Position numbers and translations under genes: made by a program. Positions 25,921 through 34,888 of a stretch of 64,000 nt of DNA are shown in pieces; the first letter of the stretch is position 1, and each line of letters starts with the position of its first letter. Below the pieces are notes generated by a model, which did not search any database, was not told where the DNA came from, and was given only the letters and a program-made list of their open reading frames with translations. This stretch comes from G965207335 sp965222825 (lineage in GTDB: Bacteria > Pseudomonadota > Gammaproteobacteria > PS1 > Pseudothioglobaceae). The stretch is from the NCBI GenBank assembly GCA_965222825.1, contig OZ244964.1:1426001-1490000 (forward strand), read 5' to 3'.

Positions 25921-26288
25921 GCACACCACTTTTTATTTTTAGTGTAATAGCAGTAAATGCATTATTTACATTAGGCTTTGTTGCTTTAAATTTTTATAAT
26001 TTATTAAGTTTAATAATAAGATTTAAATATAAAATAGAAACTATGAAAGAATCAAAGTATATAAAAGAAAAATTAGATATACTCAAAACCTTATTTATAG
26101 GTTTTATAATACTTTTTATTGCAACAACATCAGCCATTTGGACTACTGCATTGTTTAATATTGATACTCCCATTATACTTTTATCTCTAATAATTTTATG
26201 GTTGGTTGTGTTATCAGGTATTGTAATAATAGTTACTAGTATATTTAGTTCATTAAATAAATTTAAAGAACTAGCAGATAATAAATAA
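25917..26288 (+). CDS. Small three-helix membrane protein
   Basis: The 123-residue product has hydrophobic segments at about residues 4-32, 60-82 and 88-110, with a charged loop (KYKIETMKESKYIKEKLD) between the first two. It starts within the stop of the previous gene (ATGA) and ends the partition operon; the topB unit begins after 86 bases with its own operator. Function is unknown. Confidence 0.6.
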   Translation: MSTPLFIFSVIAVNALFTLGFVALNFYNLLSLIIRFKYKIETMKESKYIKEKLDILKTLFIGFIILFIATTSAIWTTALFNIDTPIILLSLIILWLVVLSGIVIIVTSIFSSLNKFKELADNK

Positions 26289-26295
26289 ATATATT

Positions 26296-26314
26296 CACAC
26301 CACTATTTGATGTG
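26296..26314. promoter_or_regulatory. ICE dyad operator, copy 1 (upstream of topB)
   Basis: CACACC-N7-GATGTG, followed by CTTTATAG. It ends 60 bases before the topB ATG. It is one of five similar dyads that precede ICE transcription units (see also 31931, 32440, 44988 and 55308). Confidence 0.65.
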
Positions 26315-26374
26315 CTTTATAGTATATTAAACACAAATAAGCAAATATAATCATAGTATTTAATATCTAATACT

Positions 26375-28507
26375 ATGAAACTATATATCTGTGAAAAACC
26401 TTCACAAGCAAGAGACTTGGCTAATAATTTAAATATTAGTGGCTCTAATGATGGTTATATTGGGGATAGTAATACAGTTATTACTTGGGCTATTGGTCAT
26501 TTAATACAACAATTAGAGCCAGATAAAATAAACCCAAAATATAAAAAGTGGCAATTAGAACACCTGCCAATTATTCCCAATAATTGGCAAATGGAACCCA
26601 ATCCTAAAACAAAAAAACAATTAAATACAGTAGGCAAACTATTAAAACAAACTCATAATGTTATTATTGCAACAGATGGAGACAGAGAAGGTGAGACTAT
26701 TGGCCGTGAATTACTTGATTATTTTAATTACAATGGCACAATAAAAAGATTATGGCTTACCGCACTAGATGATAGTAGCATTCAAAAAGCACTAACTAAC
26801 CTAAAAACCGATAATGATACCAAACCCTTATATTTTGCTGGACTTGCTAGAAGTCGGGCAGATTGGTTGGTGGGTATGTCATTAACTAGATTAATGACAC
26901 TATTAGCACAAAGACAAGGCTATCAAGGCGTATTATCAATAGGACGAGTACAAACACCAACCCTTGCTATAGTGGTTAAAAGAGATTTAGAAATTGATAA
27001 TTTCATCCCCAAAGATTATTTTAATGTTATTGCTACATTTACTGGTATTGTCGCTAAATGGCAGCCCAATAAAGAATTAGGACTAGACAAAGTAGATGAA
27101 CAAAGTAGATGTATTAATAAACAACTAGCCCAGTCAATTATAAATACTATTACTAGTGATGCTACAGCACAAGTTAGTAAATTTAATACTGTTCGTAAAA
27201 AAATAGCACCACCTCTACTTTTTAGTTTAAGTGCTTTACAACAAGAAACATCTAAGAAGTTTAGTTATGGTGCTAAACAAACCCTTGATATTGCACAAAA
27301 ATTATATGAAACACATAAACTAACTACATACCCTAGAACAGATTGTAAACATGTTCCAGAGAGTCAATTTACAGAGGCACAAGATGTTTGTAGTGCATTG
27401 TTTAAAGTAGATAATAATATTCAAAAAGCATTAAATAATACTAACCTTAAGATTAAAAGCAGAGTGTGGAATGATAAGAAACTCTCAGCCCATCATGCTA
27501 TTATTCCAACTACTAATATTATTGGTATTAATCAATTAAATGAGGCAGAGTTTAATATATACGATTTAATCAGACGAAGTTATATATCTCAGTTTTATAC
27601 ACATTATGAATACGATAAAACCGATATTGCTATATCAGTTAATAACGAGGTTTTTACCACTACCTTGAATGTTGACAAGATTATTGGTTGGAAGTCTGCA
27701 TTAAATGACGATTATCAATCAAAAACAGTTAATATACCGCAATTATCAGTTGGGCAAAATCTTAGTGTTGATAATCTAGATTTACAAACAAAACAAACTA
27801 CACCGCCATCACGATACACAGAAGGTACTTTAATTGCTGCTATGGAAAAAGCCCATTTATTAGTTACTGATGAGCAATTAAAAAAAGTGTTAAAGGGTAA
27901 TGAGGGTATTGGTACAGAGGCAACAAGAGCTAATATTATTCAATTACTACTTAATAGAAAGTTTGTAACAACTAAAAATAAAAAACTAATATCTACCGAT
28001 ATTGGTAGAACACTAGTTGCGGCTGTACCAAAAGAAATTAAAGACCCAGCAATGACTGCGATCTGGGAGTCATCATTAGCTCAAATTGAGTTAGGTAAAT
28101 TAAAATTACAATCTTTTATGGATTGGCAAGAAAAGTGGCTACATCAATTTGTTGCTAACTATAAAGATAAAGATATTGCTATTAATAGTGCAAATAGCAC
28201 TAATAAAGAAATAAAAACATATCCTTGCCCAGTATGCGAAAAAGACATGTTTTTGCGGGCTAGTAAAAAAGGTAAATTCTGGGGTTGTAGTGGTTATCCT
28301 AATTGTAAAACCACTGCGACCGATAGTAATGGTAAACCATTATTTAATAGTGATTTGCCAGATTGTCCTAATTGCGACAAAAAACTCAATCGTATAAAGG
28401 GCAAAAAAGGTTATTTTTGGGCGTGTAAGGGTTATTTTGATAACCCTAAGTGTGAGTTTACAGCACAAGATAAAAATAATAACCCCGTGTTAAATAAAAC
28501 AAACTAA
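26375..28507 (+). CDS. topB: DNA topoisomerase III (TopB), ICE type
   Basis: TopB is a type IA topoisomerase that unlinks DNA, in ICEs probably serving replication or transfer intermediates. The 710-residue protein begins KLYICEKPSQA (TOPRIM), has the acidic ATDGDREGE motif near residue 100 and the catalytic Tyr in TTYPRTDCKH near 318. It ends with two four-cysteine zinc ribbons (CPVCEKDM...CSGYPNC and CPNCDKKL...CKGY). It heads a unit with DUF1643, DUF7220 and the methyltransferase fusion, overlapping DUF1643 by one base. Confidence 0.94.
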   Translation: MKLYICEKPSQARDLANNLNISGSNDGYIGDSNTVITWAIGHLIQQLEPDKINPKYKKWQLEHLPIIPNNWQMEPNPKTKKQLNTVGKLLKQTHNVIIATDGDREGETIGRELLDYFNYNGTIKRLWLTALDDSSIQKALTNLKTDNDTKPLYFAGLARSRADWLVGMSLTRLMTLLAQRQGYQGVLSIGRVQTPTLAIVVKRDLEIDNFIPKDYFNVIATFTGIVAKWQPNKELGLDKVDEQSRCINKQLAQSIINTITSDATAQVSKFNTVRKKIAPPLLFSLSALQQETSKKFSYGAKQTLDIAQKLYETHKLTTYPRTDCKHVPESQFTEAQDVCSALFKVDNNIQKALNNTNLKIKSRVWNDKKLSAHHAIIPTTNIIGINQLNEAEFNIYDLIRRSYISQFYTHYEYDKTDIAISVNNEVFTTTLNVDKIIGWKSALNDDYQSKTVNIPQLSVGQNLSVDNLDLQTKQTTPPSRYTEGTLIAAMEKAHLLVTDEQLKKVLKGNEGIGTEATRANIIQLLLNRKFVTTKNKKLISTDIGRTLVAAVPKEIKDPAMTAIWESSLAQIELGKLKLQSFMDWQEKWLHQFVANYKDKDIAINSANSTNKEIKTYPCPVCEKDMFLRASKKGKFWGCSGYPNCKTTATDSNGKPLFNSDLPDCPNCDKKLNRIKGKKGYFWACKGYFDNPKCEFTAQDKNNNPVLNKTN

Positions 28508-28971
28508 TGCAAAAAAGTGCTACATTATCAGACGATAGAAAATATAGATATAACTTATGGAGAATTTGGGATAAAAATAAGCCTTTTGCTGTGTTTATAG
28601 GGCTAAACCCATCAACAGCTGATGAGTATAAGGATGATAACACTATAAGGCGTTGTATTGGTTTAGCTAAAAGTTGGAGTTTGGGCGGTATTTATATGTT
28701 AAATTTGTTTGCTTATAGAGCAACAAATTATAAAAAAATGATGTTAGTACAAGACCCAGTAGGCGATGAAAATGACTACTACCTACAATCATTACCTTAT
28801 AATGCTGGCATTATTATTGCCTCTTGGGGTAATAATGGTAACTATATGAATAGAGCAACACAAGTAAGGTCAATGTTTAATGATTTACATTGTTTAGCAT
28901 TAAATAAAAGCGGAGAGCCAAAACATCCACTGTATGTTAAAGCTCTCACTATACCAATTTTATTTAATTAA
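28507..28971 (+). CDS. DUF1643 family protein
   Basis: The 154-residue protein shows the DUF1643 pattern: YRYNLWRIWDKNKPFAVFIGLNPSTAD near residue 13, DNTIRRCIGLAKSW, MLNLFAYRAT and GEPKHPLYV near the end. These proteins are common on phages and ICEs, often near DNA-modification genes, and have a fold related to uracil-DNA-glycosylase-like or nucleotide-binding proteins, but no proven role. Its ATG overlaps the topB stop, indicating coupling. Confidence 0.82.
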   Translation: MQKSATLSDDRKYRYNLWRIWDKNKPFAVFIGLNPSTADEYKDDNTIRRCIGLAKSWSLGGIYMLNLFAYRATNYKKMMLVQDPVGDENDYYLQSLPYNAGIIIASWGNNGNYMNRATQVRSMFNDLHCLALNKSGEPKHPLYVKALTIPILFN

Positions 28972-28975
28972 GTGT

Positions 28976-29215
28976 ATGGGACAAGAAAAAATTATTAGTT
29001 TAGTAGAAAGTATTATTAATGTAATTTTTGGTTATTTTATAGCTGTAATTTCACAAATAATAATTTTTTCTTTTTTTGATATCAATATATCTCTAATGCA
29101 GAACTTAGAAATAGGTTTATATTTTACAATTATATCTATTATTAGAAGTTACTTTGTCCGCAGACTCTTTAATAAATATAACCAACATATACATAGTTTT
29201 TTTAAAAGATTTTAA
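28976..29215 (+). CDS. DUF7220-like small membrane protein
   Basis: The 79-residue product starts MGQEKIISLVESIINVIFGY, with two transmembrane helices at about residues 12-32 and 43-62. A basic C-terminal RSYFVRRLFNKY follows. This pattern (SLVE...N...GY, then IG-FT-S-RSY-RR-FN) is that of a small two-helix family often found beside DNA methyltransferases in phages and ICEs. An upstream in-frame start at 28934 lies inside DUF1643 and is rejected in favour of 28976. Confidence 0.7.
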   Translation: MGQEKIISLVESIINVIFGYFIAVISQIIIFSFFDINISLMQNLEIGLYFTIISIIRSYFVRRLFNKYNQHIHSFFKRF

Positions 29216-29229
29216 AAGAGTAAGTAATT

Positions 29230-31701
29230 ATGAAACAAAGCAGTATTAGTTATTTTTCTTTATTTAGTGGTATTGGTGGTTTCGAATTAGGTATTGAACA
29301 GGTTATGCCTTATGCGAAGTGTGTTGGATATAGCGAGATTAATCCATATGCATTATCAATTTATAAAAAACATTTTAAGGAACATAAAAATTATGGCGAT
29401 GCAACAAAAATTAATTACAGAACAGTCCCCAGTTTTGATTTGCTTGTCGGAGGTTCACCGTGCCAAGATTTATCATTGGCTGGTAAGAGATACGGGCTTA
29501 ACGGCAACCGAAGTGGACTTTTTAAAGAGTATATCAGAGCCATTAAAGAAAAACAGCCTAGTTATTTTATCTGGGAGAATGTTAAAGGCACTTTATCAAG
29601 CAATAGAGGCTGGGATTTTGCCGAGATTATCTATCAAATGGAACAAGCAGGGTATGATGTCCAATGGCAAATTCTCAATAGTAAAAACCACAGAGTTCCA
29701 CAACACAGAGAAAGAATTATCATTATTGGACATCTTAGAGGGCAAGGTAGAGAACAAATATTACCTATCTCAACAAACAGTGAACAAACTGTTGAGTCAA
29801 TAGTACAACTAAATAAAACAAATCTTAGAAGTAACGGTGGTACTCAAACATATTGCGGAGATAGAGTTTATGACGCAAAAGGAGTATCTCCAGCCATTAA
29901 ACAATCTCATGTGCCTAAGATTATTTGTTATAATTCGCAAAATTCAAGATTAAGTACAAGAGATAAGGACATAAATAAAAAAGGTGTAGATAGAGATGTA
30001 CTTAGCCGTGATGACGGACTTAGTTATACAATTACAGCAAAGCAACATCACATGGTGCAAATAGTTGCTGGCGATGAAGCAAGCAGAATATATAGTGCTA
30101 ATGGAGTTAGCAAAACCATCAAAAATGGTGGCGGCGGTGGTGTTAAAACAGGATTATATGCTATACCAATAAAAAAAGAGAATAGATATGGTTCAGCTAT
30201 TTATAATAATCAATTAGTAACTATCCGTTATCTTGCACCTAAAGAATGTGAAAGATTACAAGGATTTCCAGATGACTGGACAAAAATTGGTGCAGATGGA
30301 ACTACTATATCAGATACTCAAAGATACAAATGTTTAGGTAATGCAGTTACAACTAATGTTGTTGCAAGTATTATAAGTGCCTTAAAACCTATAATACTTG
30401 ATAAAAAAACTAATAAAAAACTACTTCTACCAAGAGTTGTTAAATTCTCAGGAGGTAGAAGTAGTGCTATGATGCTATTGCAGTTATTAGAAAAAGGGAA
30501 ATTAAAACAATGGCGCGGGGATTGTGTTGTATTTTGTAATACCTCAGCCGAACACAAGGCAACTTATAATTTTATTAGAAAGATTAAGCAAATTACAGAA
30601 CAAAATTATAAGTTGCCTTTCTTTATTATTGAATATCAAACTTATGAGGTTAAGAATAGTCGTAATAAATATGTTAGGCGTAATAGTTATAGGTTAGTTA
30701 ATGAATACCCTTATGATGCAACTAATAACCCATTTGGGTATAAATGTAAAGGCGAAGTTTTTAAAGAATATCTCAGCCATACAGGCTCATTGCCAAACCA
30801 ATTTCAAAGAACTTGCACTGTTAATCTTAAAATTATTACTAATAATATATTTTTAGCAGATTATTGGAGTGGTAAAAGCAATATTGATGTTTTTGGTCAT
30901 GGTTTTCGCTCCCAACTTAGTGATATTGATGCAGTTAATAATCATAGAAAAAATAAAGGTGAGTTAGCTGACGCAGATATTATTATTAAGAAAAAGTTTT
31001 TACAAGAGTGTTCTACAATCAGGCATGAACAGTTTTTCAAGGATTATACAACGGTTAATATTTGCCTTAATAACGAATATTTACAAGATTATATTAAAAA
31101 AAATGGCACAATTAAACTATTAGGTAAAAAATCTATAATGTTTATCAGTTATTTAGGTATCCGTTACGATGAAAAACATAGAGCGGATAGAATAAGGGCA
31201 AGAATAGTTGAAGTAAAAAATAACTTAGTTCGTAAAAAGAAAAAACAAAGCATAGTTAGAACACAACCAACTTATGAAACAGTTAAAACCCCCTTAATAT
31301 CCACTAAAGTAATTAGTAGTCAAGTTATTAATTTCTGGAAAAAAAGACCCGAGATTGACTTAGTTTTGCCATATAACGGACTATATTCTAATTGCGTATT
31401 TTGTTTTTTAAAAGGCAAAACCAAAAGAAGATTACTGGCACATACATTACAAAACCAATCAATAGATGATGGTCCGTCATCTATTGATTGGTGGGTTGAT
31501 ATTGAGTCTAAGTTCAGCAGAAAAGTTATTAAAAGCAACAATAATTACACACATATAGGATTTTTTGGTGTAGCAGAACAATATGAGTATCAAAATATAG
31601 CAGAGGATACTAAAACACATAAAAAAACTCTGCAAGAATTAATTGCTGATGTGCAAAAATATAACAATGACTGGACAATGGCTTGTAGTTGCACTGATTA
31701 A
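29230..31701 (+). CDS. DNA cytosine-5 methyltransferase fused to a PAPS-reductase-like PP-loop domain
   Basis: The 823-residue protein joins two enzymes. Residues 1-390 are a C5-methyltransferase with motif I SLFSGIGGFE, motif IV GGSPCQ (catalytic Cys), motif VI WENVKG, motif VIII QHRERI, motif IX region RYLAPKECERLQGFPDDW and motif X CLGNAVTT. Residues 400-823 begin with the PP-loop FSGGRSSAMML near 405, include RTCTVNLK near 533 and a C-x2-C (YSNCVFCFLKGK) near 720, as in adenine-nucleotide-hydrolase/PAPS-reductase-like proteins of mobile elements. These are usually two adjacent genes; here one frame runs through both. Substrate of the second domain is unknown. Confidence 0.88.
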   Translation: MKQSSISYFSLFSGIGGFELGIEQVMPYAKCVGYSEINPYALSIYKKHFKEHKNYGDATKINYRTVPSFDLLVGGSPCQDLSLAGKRYGLNGNRSGLFKEYIRAIKEKQPSYFIWENVKGTLSSNRGWDFAEIIYQMEQAGYDVQWQILNSKNHRVPQHRERIIIIGHLRGQGREQILPISTNSEQTVESIVQLNKTNLRSNGGTQTYCGDRVYDAKGVSPAIKQSHVPKIICYNSQNSRLSTRDKDINKKGVDRDVLSRDDGLSYTITAKQHHMVQIVAGDEASRIYSANGVSKTIKNGGGGGVKTGLYAIPIKKENRYGSAIYNNQLVTIRYLAPKECERLQGFPDDWTKIGADGTTISDTQRYKCLGNAVTTNVVASIISALKPIILDKKTNKKLLLPRVVKFSGGRSSAMMLLQLLEKGKLKQWRGDCVVFCNTSAEHKATYNFIRKIKQITEQNYKLPFFIIEYQTYEVKNSRNKYVRRNSYRLVNEYPYDATNNPFGYKCKGEVFKEYLSHTGSLPNQFQRTCTVNLKIITNNIFLADYWSGKSNIDVFGHGFRSQLSDIDAVNNHRKNKGELADADIIIKKKFLQECSTIRHEQFFKDYTTVNICLNNEYLQDYIKKNGTIKLLGKKSIMFISYLGIRYDEKHRADRIRARIVEVKNNLVRKKKKQSIVRTQPTYETVKTPLISTKVISSQVINFWKKRPEIDLVLPYNGLYSNCVFCFLKGKTKRRLLAHTLQNQSIDDGPSSIDWWVDIESKFSRKVIKSNNNYTHIGFFGVAEQYEYQNIAEDTKTHKKTLQELIADVQKYNNDWTMACSCTD
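31454..31492. repeat. Perfect 16-bp inverted repeat inside the methyltransferase fusion gene
   Basis: ACCAATCAATAGATGA (31454-31469) and TCATCTATTGATTGGT (31477-31492) are exactly complementary around the 7-base loop TGGTCCG. It encodes QNQSIDDGPSSIDWW in the PP-loop domain, where SIDWW fits the family and the preceding copy looks inserted or templated. Confidence 0.9.
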
Positions 31702-31770
31702 AATTTGATACTAAGTTTAATCAGTGTAGCAAATATAGAGCCGCTAATTTTAATTTAGTGGCTCTATATT
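31692..31770. terminator. Two consecutive hairpins at the end of the methyltransferase gene
   Basis: CACTGATTAAA (31692-31702), which includes the stop codon, pairs with TTTAATCAGTG (31716-31726). A second stem of 16 pairs with one G-T wobble, AATATAGAGCC at 31732 through GGCTCTATATT ending 31770, is followed by TTTT. The second is a good intrinsic terminator on the plus strand. Confidence 0.75.
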
Positions 31771-31861
31771 TTACCCGTGATGAGTATGGTAAAAATTCTG
31801 TGATGAGTATGGAGGATTTTTAGTGATGAGGTTGTTCTCCCTTTAAAGGGTTATTAAGGGT

Positions 31862-31909
31862 AAGGGGTGGTGGTTTATTTTTAATAACCACCACCCCTTA
31901 TATTTTTTT
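31862..31909 (+). terminator. Strong intrinsic terminator
   Basis: AAGGGGTGGTGGTT (31862-31875) pairs exactly with AACCACCACCCCTT (31886-31899) around a 10-base loop, then a T7 tract at 31903-31909. Between the earlier hairpins and this one (31771-31861) are two copies of GTGATGAGTATGG and no ORF with a ribosome binding site. It closes the topB-methyltransferase unit. Confidence 0.9.
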
Positions 31910-31930
31910 ATGTGCCAATAATTTTTTTAA

Positions 31931-31949
31931 CACATCATTAGTTGGTGTG
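31931..31949. promoter_or_regulatory. ICE dyad operator, copy 2 (upstream of DUF3158-like gene)
   Basis: CACATC-N7-GGTGTG lies within a longer 9-bp dyad (TTTAACACA at 31926-31934 with TGTGTTAAA at 31946-31954). It ends 65 bases before the ATG at 32015, a spacing similar to the other copies. It is the most symmetric of the five. Confidence 0.65.
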
Positions 31950-32014
31950 TTAAATTTAGTTTTTATTAATATAAAAACTATAAACTAACAGCAAAAAAAC
32001 TCATACACTAAAAA

Positions 32015-32428
32015 ATGAATATATTATTAAACTTAAATAATCTCGCTTATTTATTGCAAGATGAGATAAAAAAATATAAGGAATTAAATATACAATGTAG
32101 TAATCTTAGGGATGATTATAAAGCTAAATATAGGTCTAAGAATTGTCCTTTATATTTAGCTAAAAACCCAGATTTATCATTAACGCCACTGGTGTGGCGT
32201 TATTCATCGATGGTTAAAGGAAGCAAAGGCAGACGCCCGGTTGGATGTGAATTCTGGGATATAGTAGCAAAATTAAGCACAGCAGATATAACTAATTTTA
32301 ATGATTTTGAATATCAAAGATTAGTGCTTAATTATCAAATAAGCACTACAGCATATAATATAAGACGCTTAAACATTCTAAACTCAGGCATGGGAGACTG
32401 GAGCACAAATATTAGAAAAAATAACTAA
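32015..32428 (+). CDS. DUF3158-like ICE protein
   Basis: The 137-residue protein has LTPLVWRYSSMVKGSKGRRPVGCEFW near residues 55-80 and YQRLVLNYQIS near 102, which resembles DUF3158 of PFGI-1 ICEs (an L-WR...G...W block followed by E-QR--LN-QIS). The family role is unknown, though members lie near ssb and topB in related elements, as here. It has its own operator upstream and a second one downstream, so it is probably monocistronic. Confidence 0.55.
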   Translation: MNILLNLNNLAYLLQDEIKKYKELNIQCSNLRDDYKAKYRSKNCPLYLAKNPDLSLTPLVWRYSSMVKGSKGRRPVGCEFWDIVAKLSTADITNFNDFEYQRLVLNYQISTTAYNIRRLNILNSGMGDWSTNIRKNN

Positions 32429-32439
32429 CTTAAAGTTAT

Positions 32440-32458
32440 TACATCACTATTTGGTTTG
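32440..32458. promoter_or_regulatory. ICE dyad operator, copy 3 (upstream of the pilus operon)
   Basis: TACATC-N7-GGTTTG is the most degenerate copy, but keeps the central ACTATTT identical to the topB copy. It ends 44 bases before the pilL-like ATG at 32503. Confidence 0.5.
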
Positions 32459-32502
32459 TATTTTTATGTTTTTGATATAACAATATTAAGATAATACTCA
32501 AA

Positions 32503-33180
32503 ATGTTGCAAAAATTTATACTACTAATATTTCTTGCACTACATTTTAATCAGTTATTGTCAGTTAATATTGATCGTTATACTGTTATTGATAATGTAGA
32601 GACTAAAGAACAAACAGATGAACTTAGCGTTATTATAAATATTAAATTTCCTAAGAGCATTGTTAATGTGGGGCAAGCACTAGATTATCTAATGCTGAGG
32701 TCAAGTTATAAACTTAGTAATAATGCTGTATTTAATAATTTTAAACTACCTAATGTTCATAAAAAAATTGGACCAATAAGTTTAAAAAGAGCTATAAAGG
32801 TATTAGTTGGCACAGATATATATAAATTACAAATTAATAGAGTAAATAGAACAATTGCTATTGTTCAAAATGCTAATGCGATAGTTGTATCACCTGATGA
32901 AGTTAGCGATATATTATTAGAAAAAATTAAAGTAGCTATTAAAAATAATACTCTAAAAGACGCATTAGAGAAAATAATGCCAAATAATTGGTTTATAGAT
33001 ATTATAAATGTTAAAGACACTGATTTAGAAACATTAACCGTTTCTGTTATCGCAGAAAGCGAAACTAGAGAAAAAGTTATTAAAACAATAATGGAACAAA
33101 TTAATGCAGAAGCATTGTTTTACCCAGAAATACAACAATTAGTAGTTACTAATTTAGTAAAAAATAAAGTTATAAGATGA
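32503..33180 (+). CDS. pilL: PilL N-terminal-type pilus protein (TIGR03748-like)
   Basis: The 225-residue protein has a signal peptide (residues 1-20), then IDRYTVID, VGQALDYLMLRSSYKL, LPNVHKKIGPISLKRAIKVLVGTDIYKLQINR, matching the PilL proteins that open the type IVb pilus operon in PFGI-1-type ICEs. It is periplasmic or outer-membrane associated and supports secretin function. It overlaps the following gene by 4 bases (ATGA). Confidence 0.82.
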   Translation: MLQKFILLIFLALHFNQLLSVNIDRYTVIDNVETKEQTDELSVIINIKFPKSIVNVGQALDYLMLRSSYKLSNNAVFNNFKLPNVHKKIGPISLKRAIKVLVGTDIYKLQINRVNRTIAIVQNANAIVVSPDEVSDILLEKIKVAIKNNTLKDALEKIMPNNWFIDIINVKDTDLETLTVSVIAESETREKVIKTIMEQINAEALFYPEIQQLVVTNLVKNKVIR

Positions 33181-33512
33181 TAAAAATAATTAAAACTACC
33201 ATACTTAGTTTATTGCTTTTTAGTAGTACTTATACTACAGCTAATACCAAAACAATTACCACAGCTACACCTACAAATAATAGCAAAATAATAAACAAAC
33301 AATATCACAATAGCACAATTAGTGCAATAATCAATGAGTTATTGCCAGAATATAGATTAATAAATTATAGTGATATAGATACAACAAATTATAAGACTAG
33401 CTTGGTTGTTGAAAACCAAACAATCCAAAGAACAATAGATACTATGCTCGCAGGGTTAAATATTAAAAGTTTTATATATCATAAGTTAAAAATAATAATA
33501 CTAACTAAATAA
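33177..33512 (+). CDS. TcpQ/PilL C-terminal-like pilus protein
   Basis: The 111-residue protein has a signal peptide (residues 1-22), a Thr/Asn-rich linker and a C-terminal domain: ISAIINELLPEYRLIN, then SLVVENQTIQRTIDTMLAGLN, FIYHKLKIIIL. That pattern is the TcpQ/secretin-associated domain present at the C terminus of longer PilL proteins. PilL therefore seems split into two genes here. It ends 1 base before the secretin gene start. Confidence 0.6.
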   Translation: MIKIIKTTILSLLLFSSTYTTANTKTITTATPTNNSKIINKQYHNSTISAIINELLPEYRLINYSDIDTTNYKTSLVVENQTIQRTIDTMLAGLNIKSFIYHKLKIIILTK

Positions 33513-33513
33513 C

Positions 33514-34866
33514 ATGAAACTAATTATTATATTACTATCAATACTATTAGCAGCTTGTAATACAAAAAGTTTAAATGTTAAAAATGTTAAAAAAACAGTT
33601 GCTCCTGTTTTTACTCCTAAACCACCACCTATTTTTGTCCAAATAACAAAACCAAGAAATAAACTATTAAACAAAACAATAACAATTAATAAACAAAATA
33701 TAACATTAATTGATGCAATCAACTCTGAAGTGCCAGAGGCGGTTGTTATTGCTAATGATAGTGGTGTTAATCTAACTCAGTCAATATCAGTTAGATTTAA
33801 TGGCTCACTAAGCGACTATTTGAGTTATTTAGCCAATATAACAAAATATAAGCTAACACCTAAAAACAATAATATCATTATTAAATCTAAGATACAAAAA
33901 TCTTGGAACCTAGCCGCACTATCAATTATTACTAGTAATTCACAAACAAATCAAGCAATAGGACATAATAATGACCCTAAATGGCAAAAAATAATAAGTT
34001 CTATTCAAAAAATAATATCAAAAGAAGCAAAAATTATTGACAACCAAAGAACAGGCGATATATTTGTTATAGCAACACCTGTTGATATAGACACAATTAA
34101 CACTTATCTTACAAATATAAAAAATAAATCAGAACAGCAAGTTTATCTTAAAGTGGTAGTCCTTGATGTTACCCTTAATGACGATAGTGCAACAGGTATA
34201 GACTGGTCTGTAATTCAAACAGGTAATAGAGGTTCGTTTGGTATAACTCAGGTTGCTAATCAAGTTTTAGATGAGGCTGGGGTTGTTAGTATTGGTACAG
34301 TTAATAATTCTACACTAATATCCAAATCAGGTGAAACTAGTCTAAAACTACTAATTAACTTACTAAGTAAACAAGGTGCTGTTAGAGTTGAAAATCAACC
34401 TGATCTGGTGGTGTTAAACGGCAATCAAGCATATATATCAACTGGCGATGAGTTTTCTTATGTTAAATCAATCAATGCTAATACTGACAGTCAAGGCAAT
34501 ATAACAACAACAGCAGAAATAAAAAGAATCAATGTAGGGGTTGAATTACAAGTAACTCCTAAGATTTTAGATGATGGCAGAATACTAGTAAATGTGGTCC
34601 CAGTAATATCTAGCTTAAAAAATTTTAGTAACATCACATCAGGTAATCAAACATTCCAAACACCTAATATAGTGTTACAAAAATTAACAACTCAAGCAAT
34701 CGTCAAAAGTGGACAAACACTGCATTTAGGCGGACTAATCGCAGAAAAAATATCTAAAGCTAGTAAATCAAGCACTAATGCGATACTTAGGTCTTTATTT
34801 AGTGGTATTCAAAGTAGATTTGAGCGGCGAGAAATCGCTATTTTGATAACCCCAGAACTCATTTAG
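33514..34866 (+). CDS. pilN: Type IVb pilus secretin lipoprotein PilN
   Basis: The 450-residue protein starts with a lipoprotein signal (LLAAC, Cys15) and has an N-domain near residues 50-115 (LIDAINSEVPEAVVIAN). The C-terminal secretin domain contains VYLKVVVLDVTLNDDSATGIDW, VRVENQPDLVVLNG, VGVELQVTPKILDDGRILVNVVPVISS and GQTLHLGGL. It forms the outer-membrane gate of the pilus. This is the only secretin gene in the window; the chromosomal pilus locus has none. Confidence 0.9.
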   Translation: MKLIIILLSILLAACNTKSLNVKNVKKTVAPVFTPKPPPIFVQITKPRNKLLNKTITINKQNITLIDAINSEVPEAVVIANDSGVNLTQSISVRFNGSLSDYLSYLANITKYKLTPKNNNIIIKSKIQKSWNLAALSIITSNSQTNQAIGHNNDPKWQKIISSIQKIISKEAKIIDNQRTGDIFVIATPVDIDTINTYLTNIKNKSEQQVYLKVVVLDVTLNDDSATGIDWSVIQTGNRGSFGITQVANQVLDEAGVVSIGTVNNSTLISKSGETSLKLLINLLSKQGAVRVENQPDLVVLNGNQAYISTGDEFSYVKSINANTDSQGNITTTAEIKRINVGVELQVTPKILDDGRILVNVVPVISSLKNFSNITSGNQTFQTPNIVLQKLTTQAIVKSGQTLHLGGLIAEKISKASKSSTNAILRSLFSGIQSRFERREIAILITPELI

Positions 34867-34888
34867 GGGTAAATATAAGGAGATAGTT

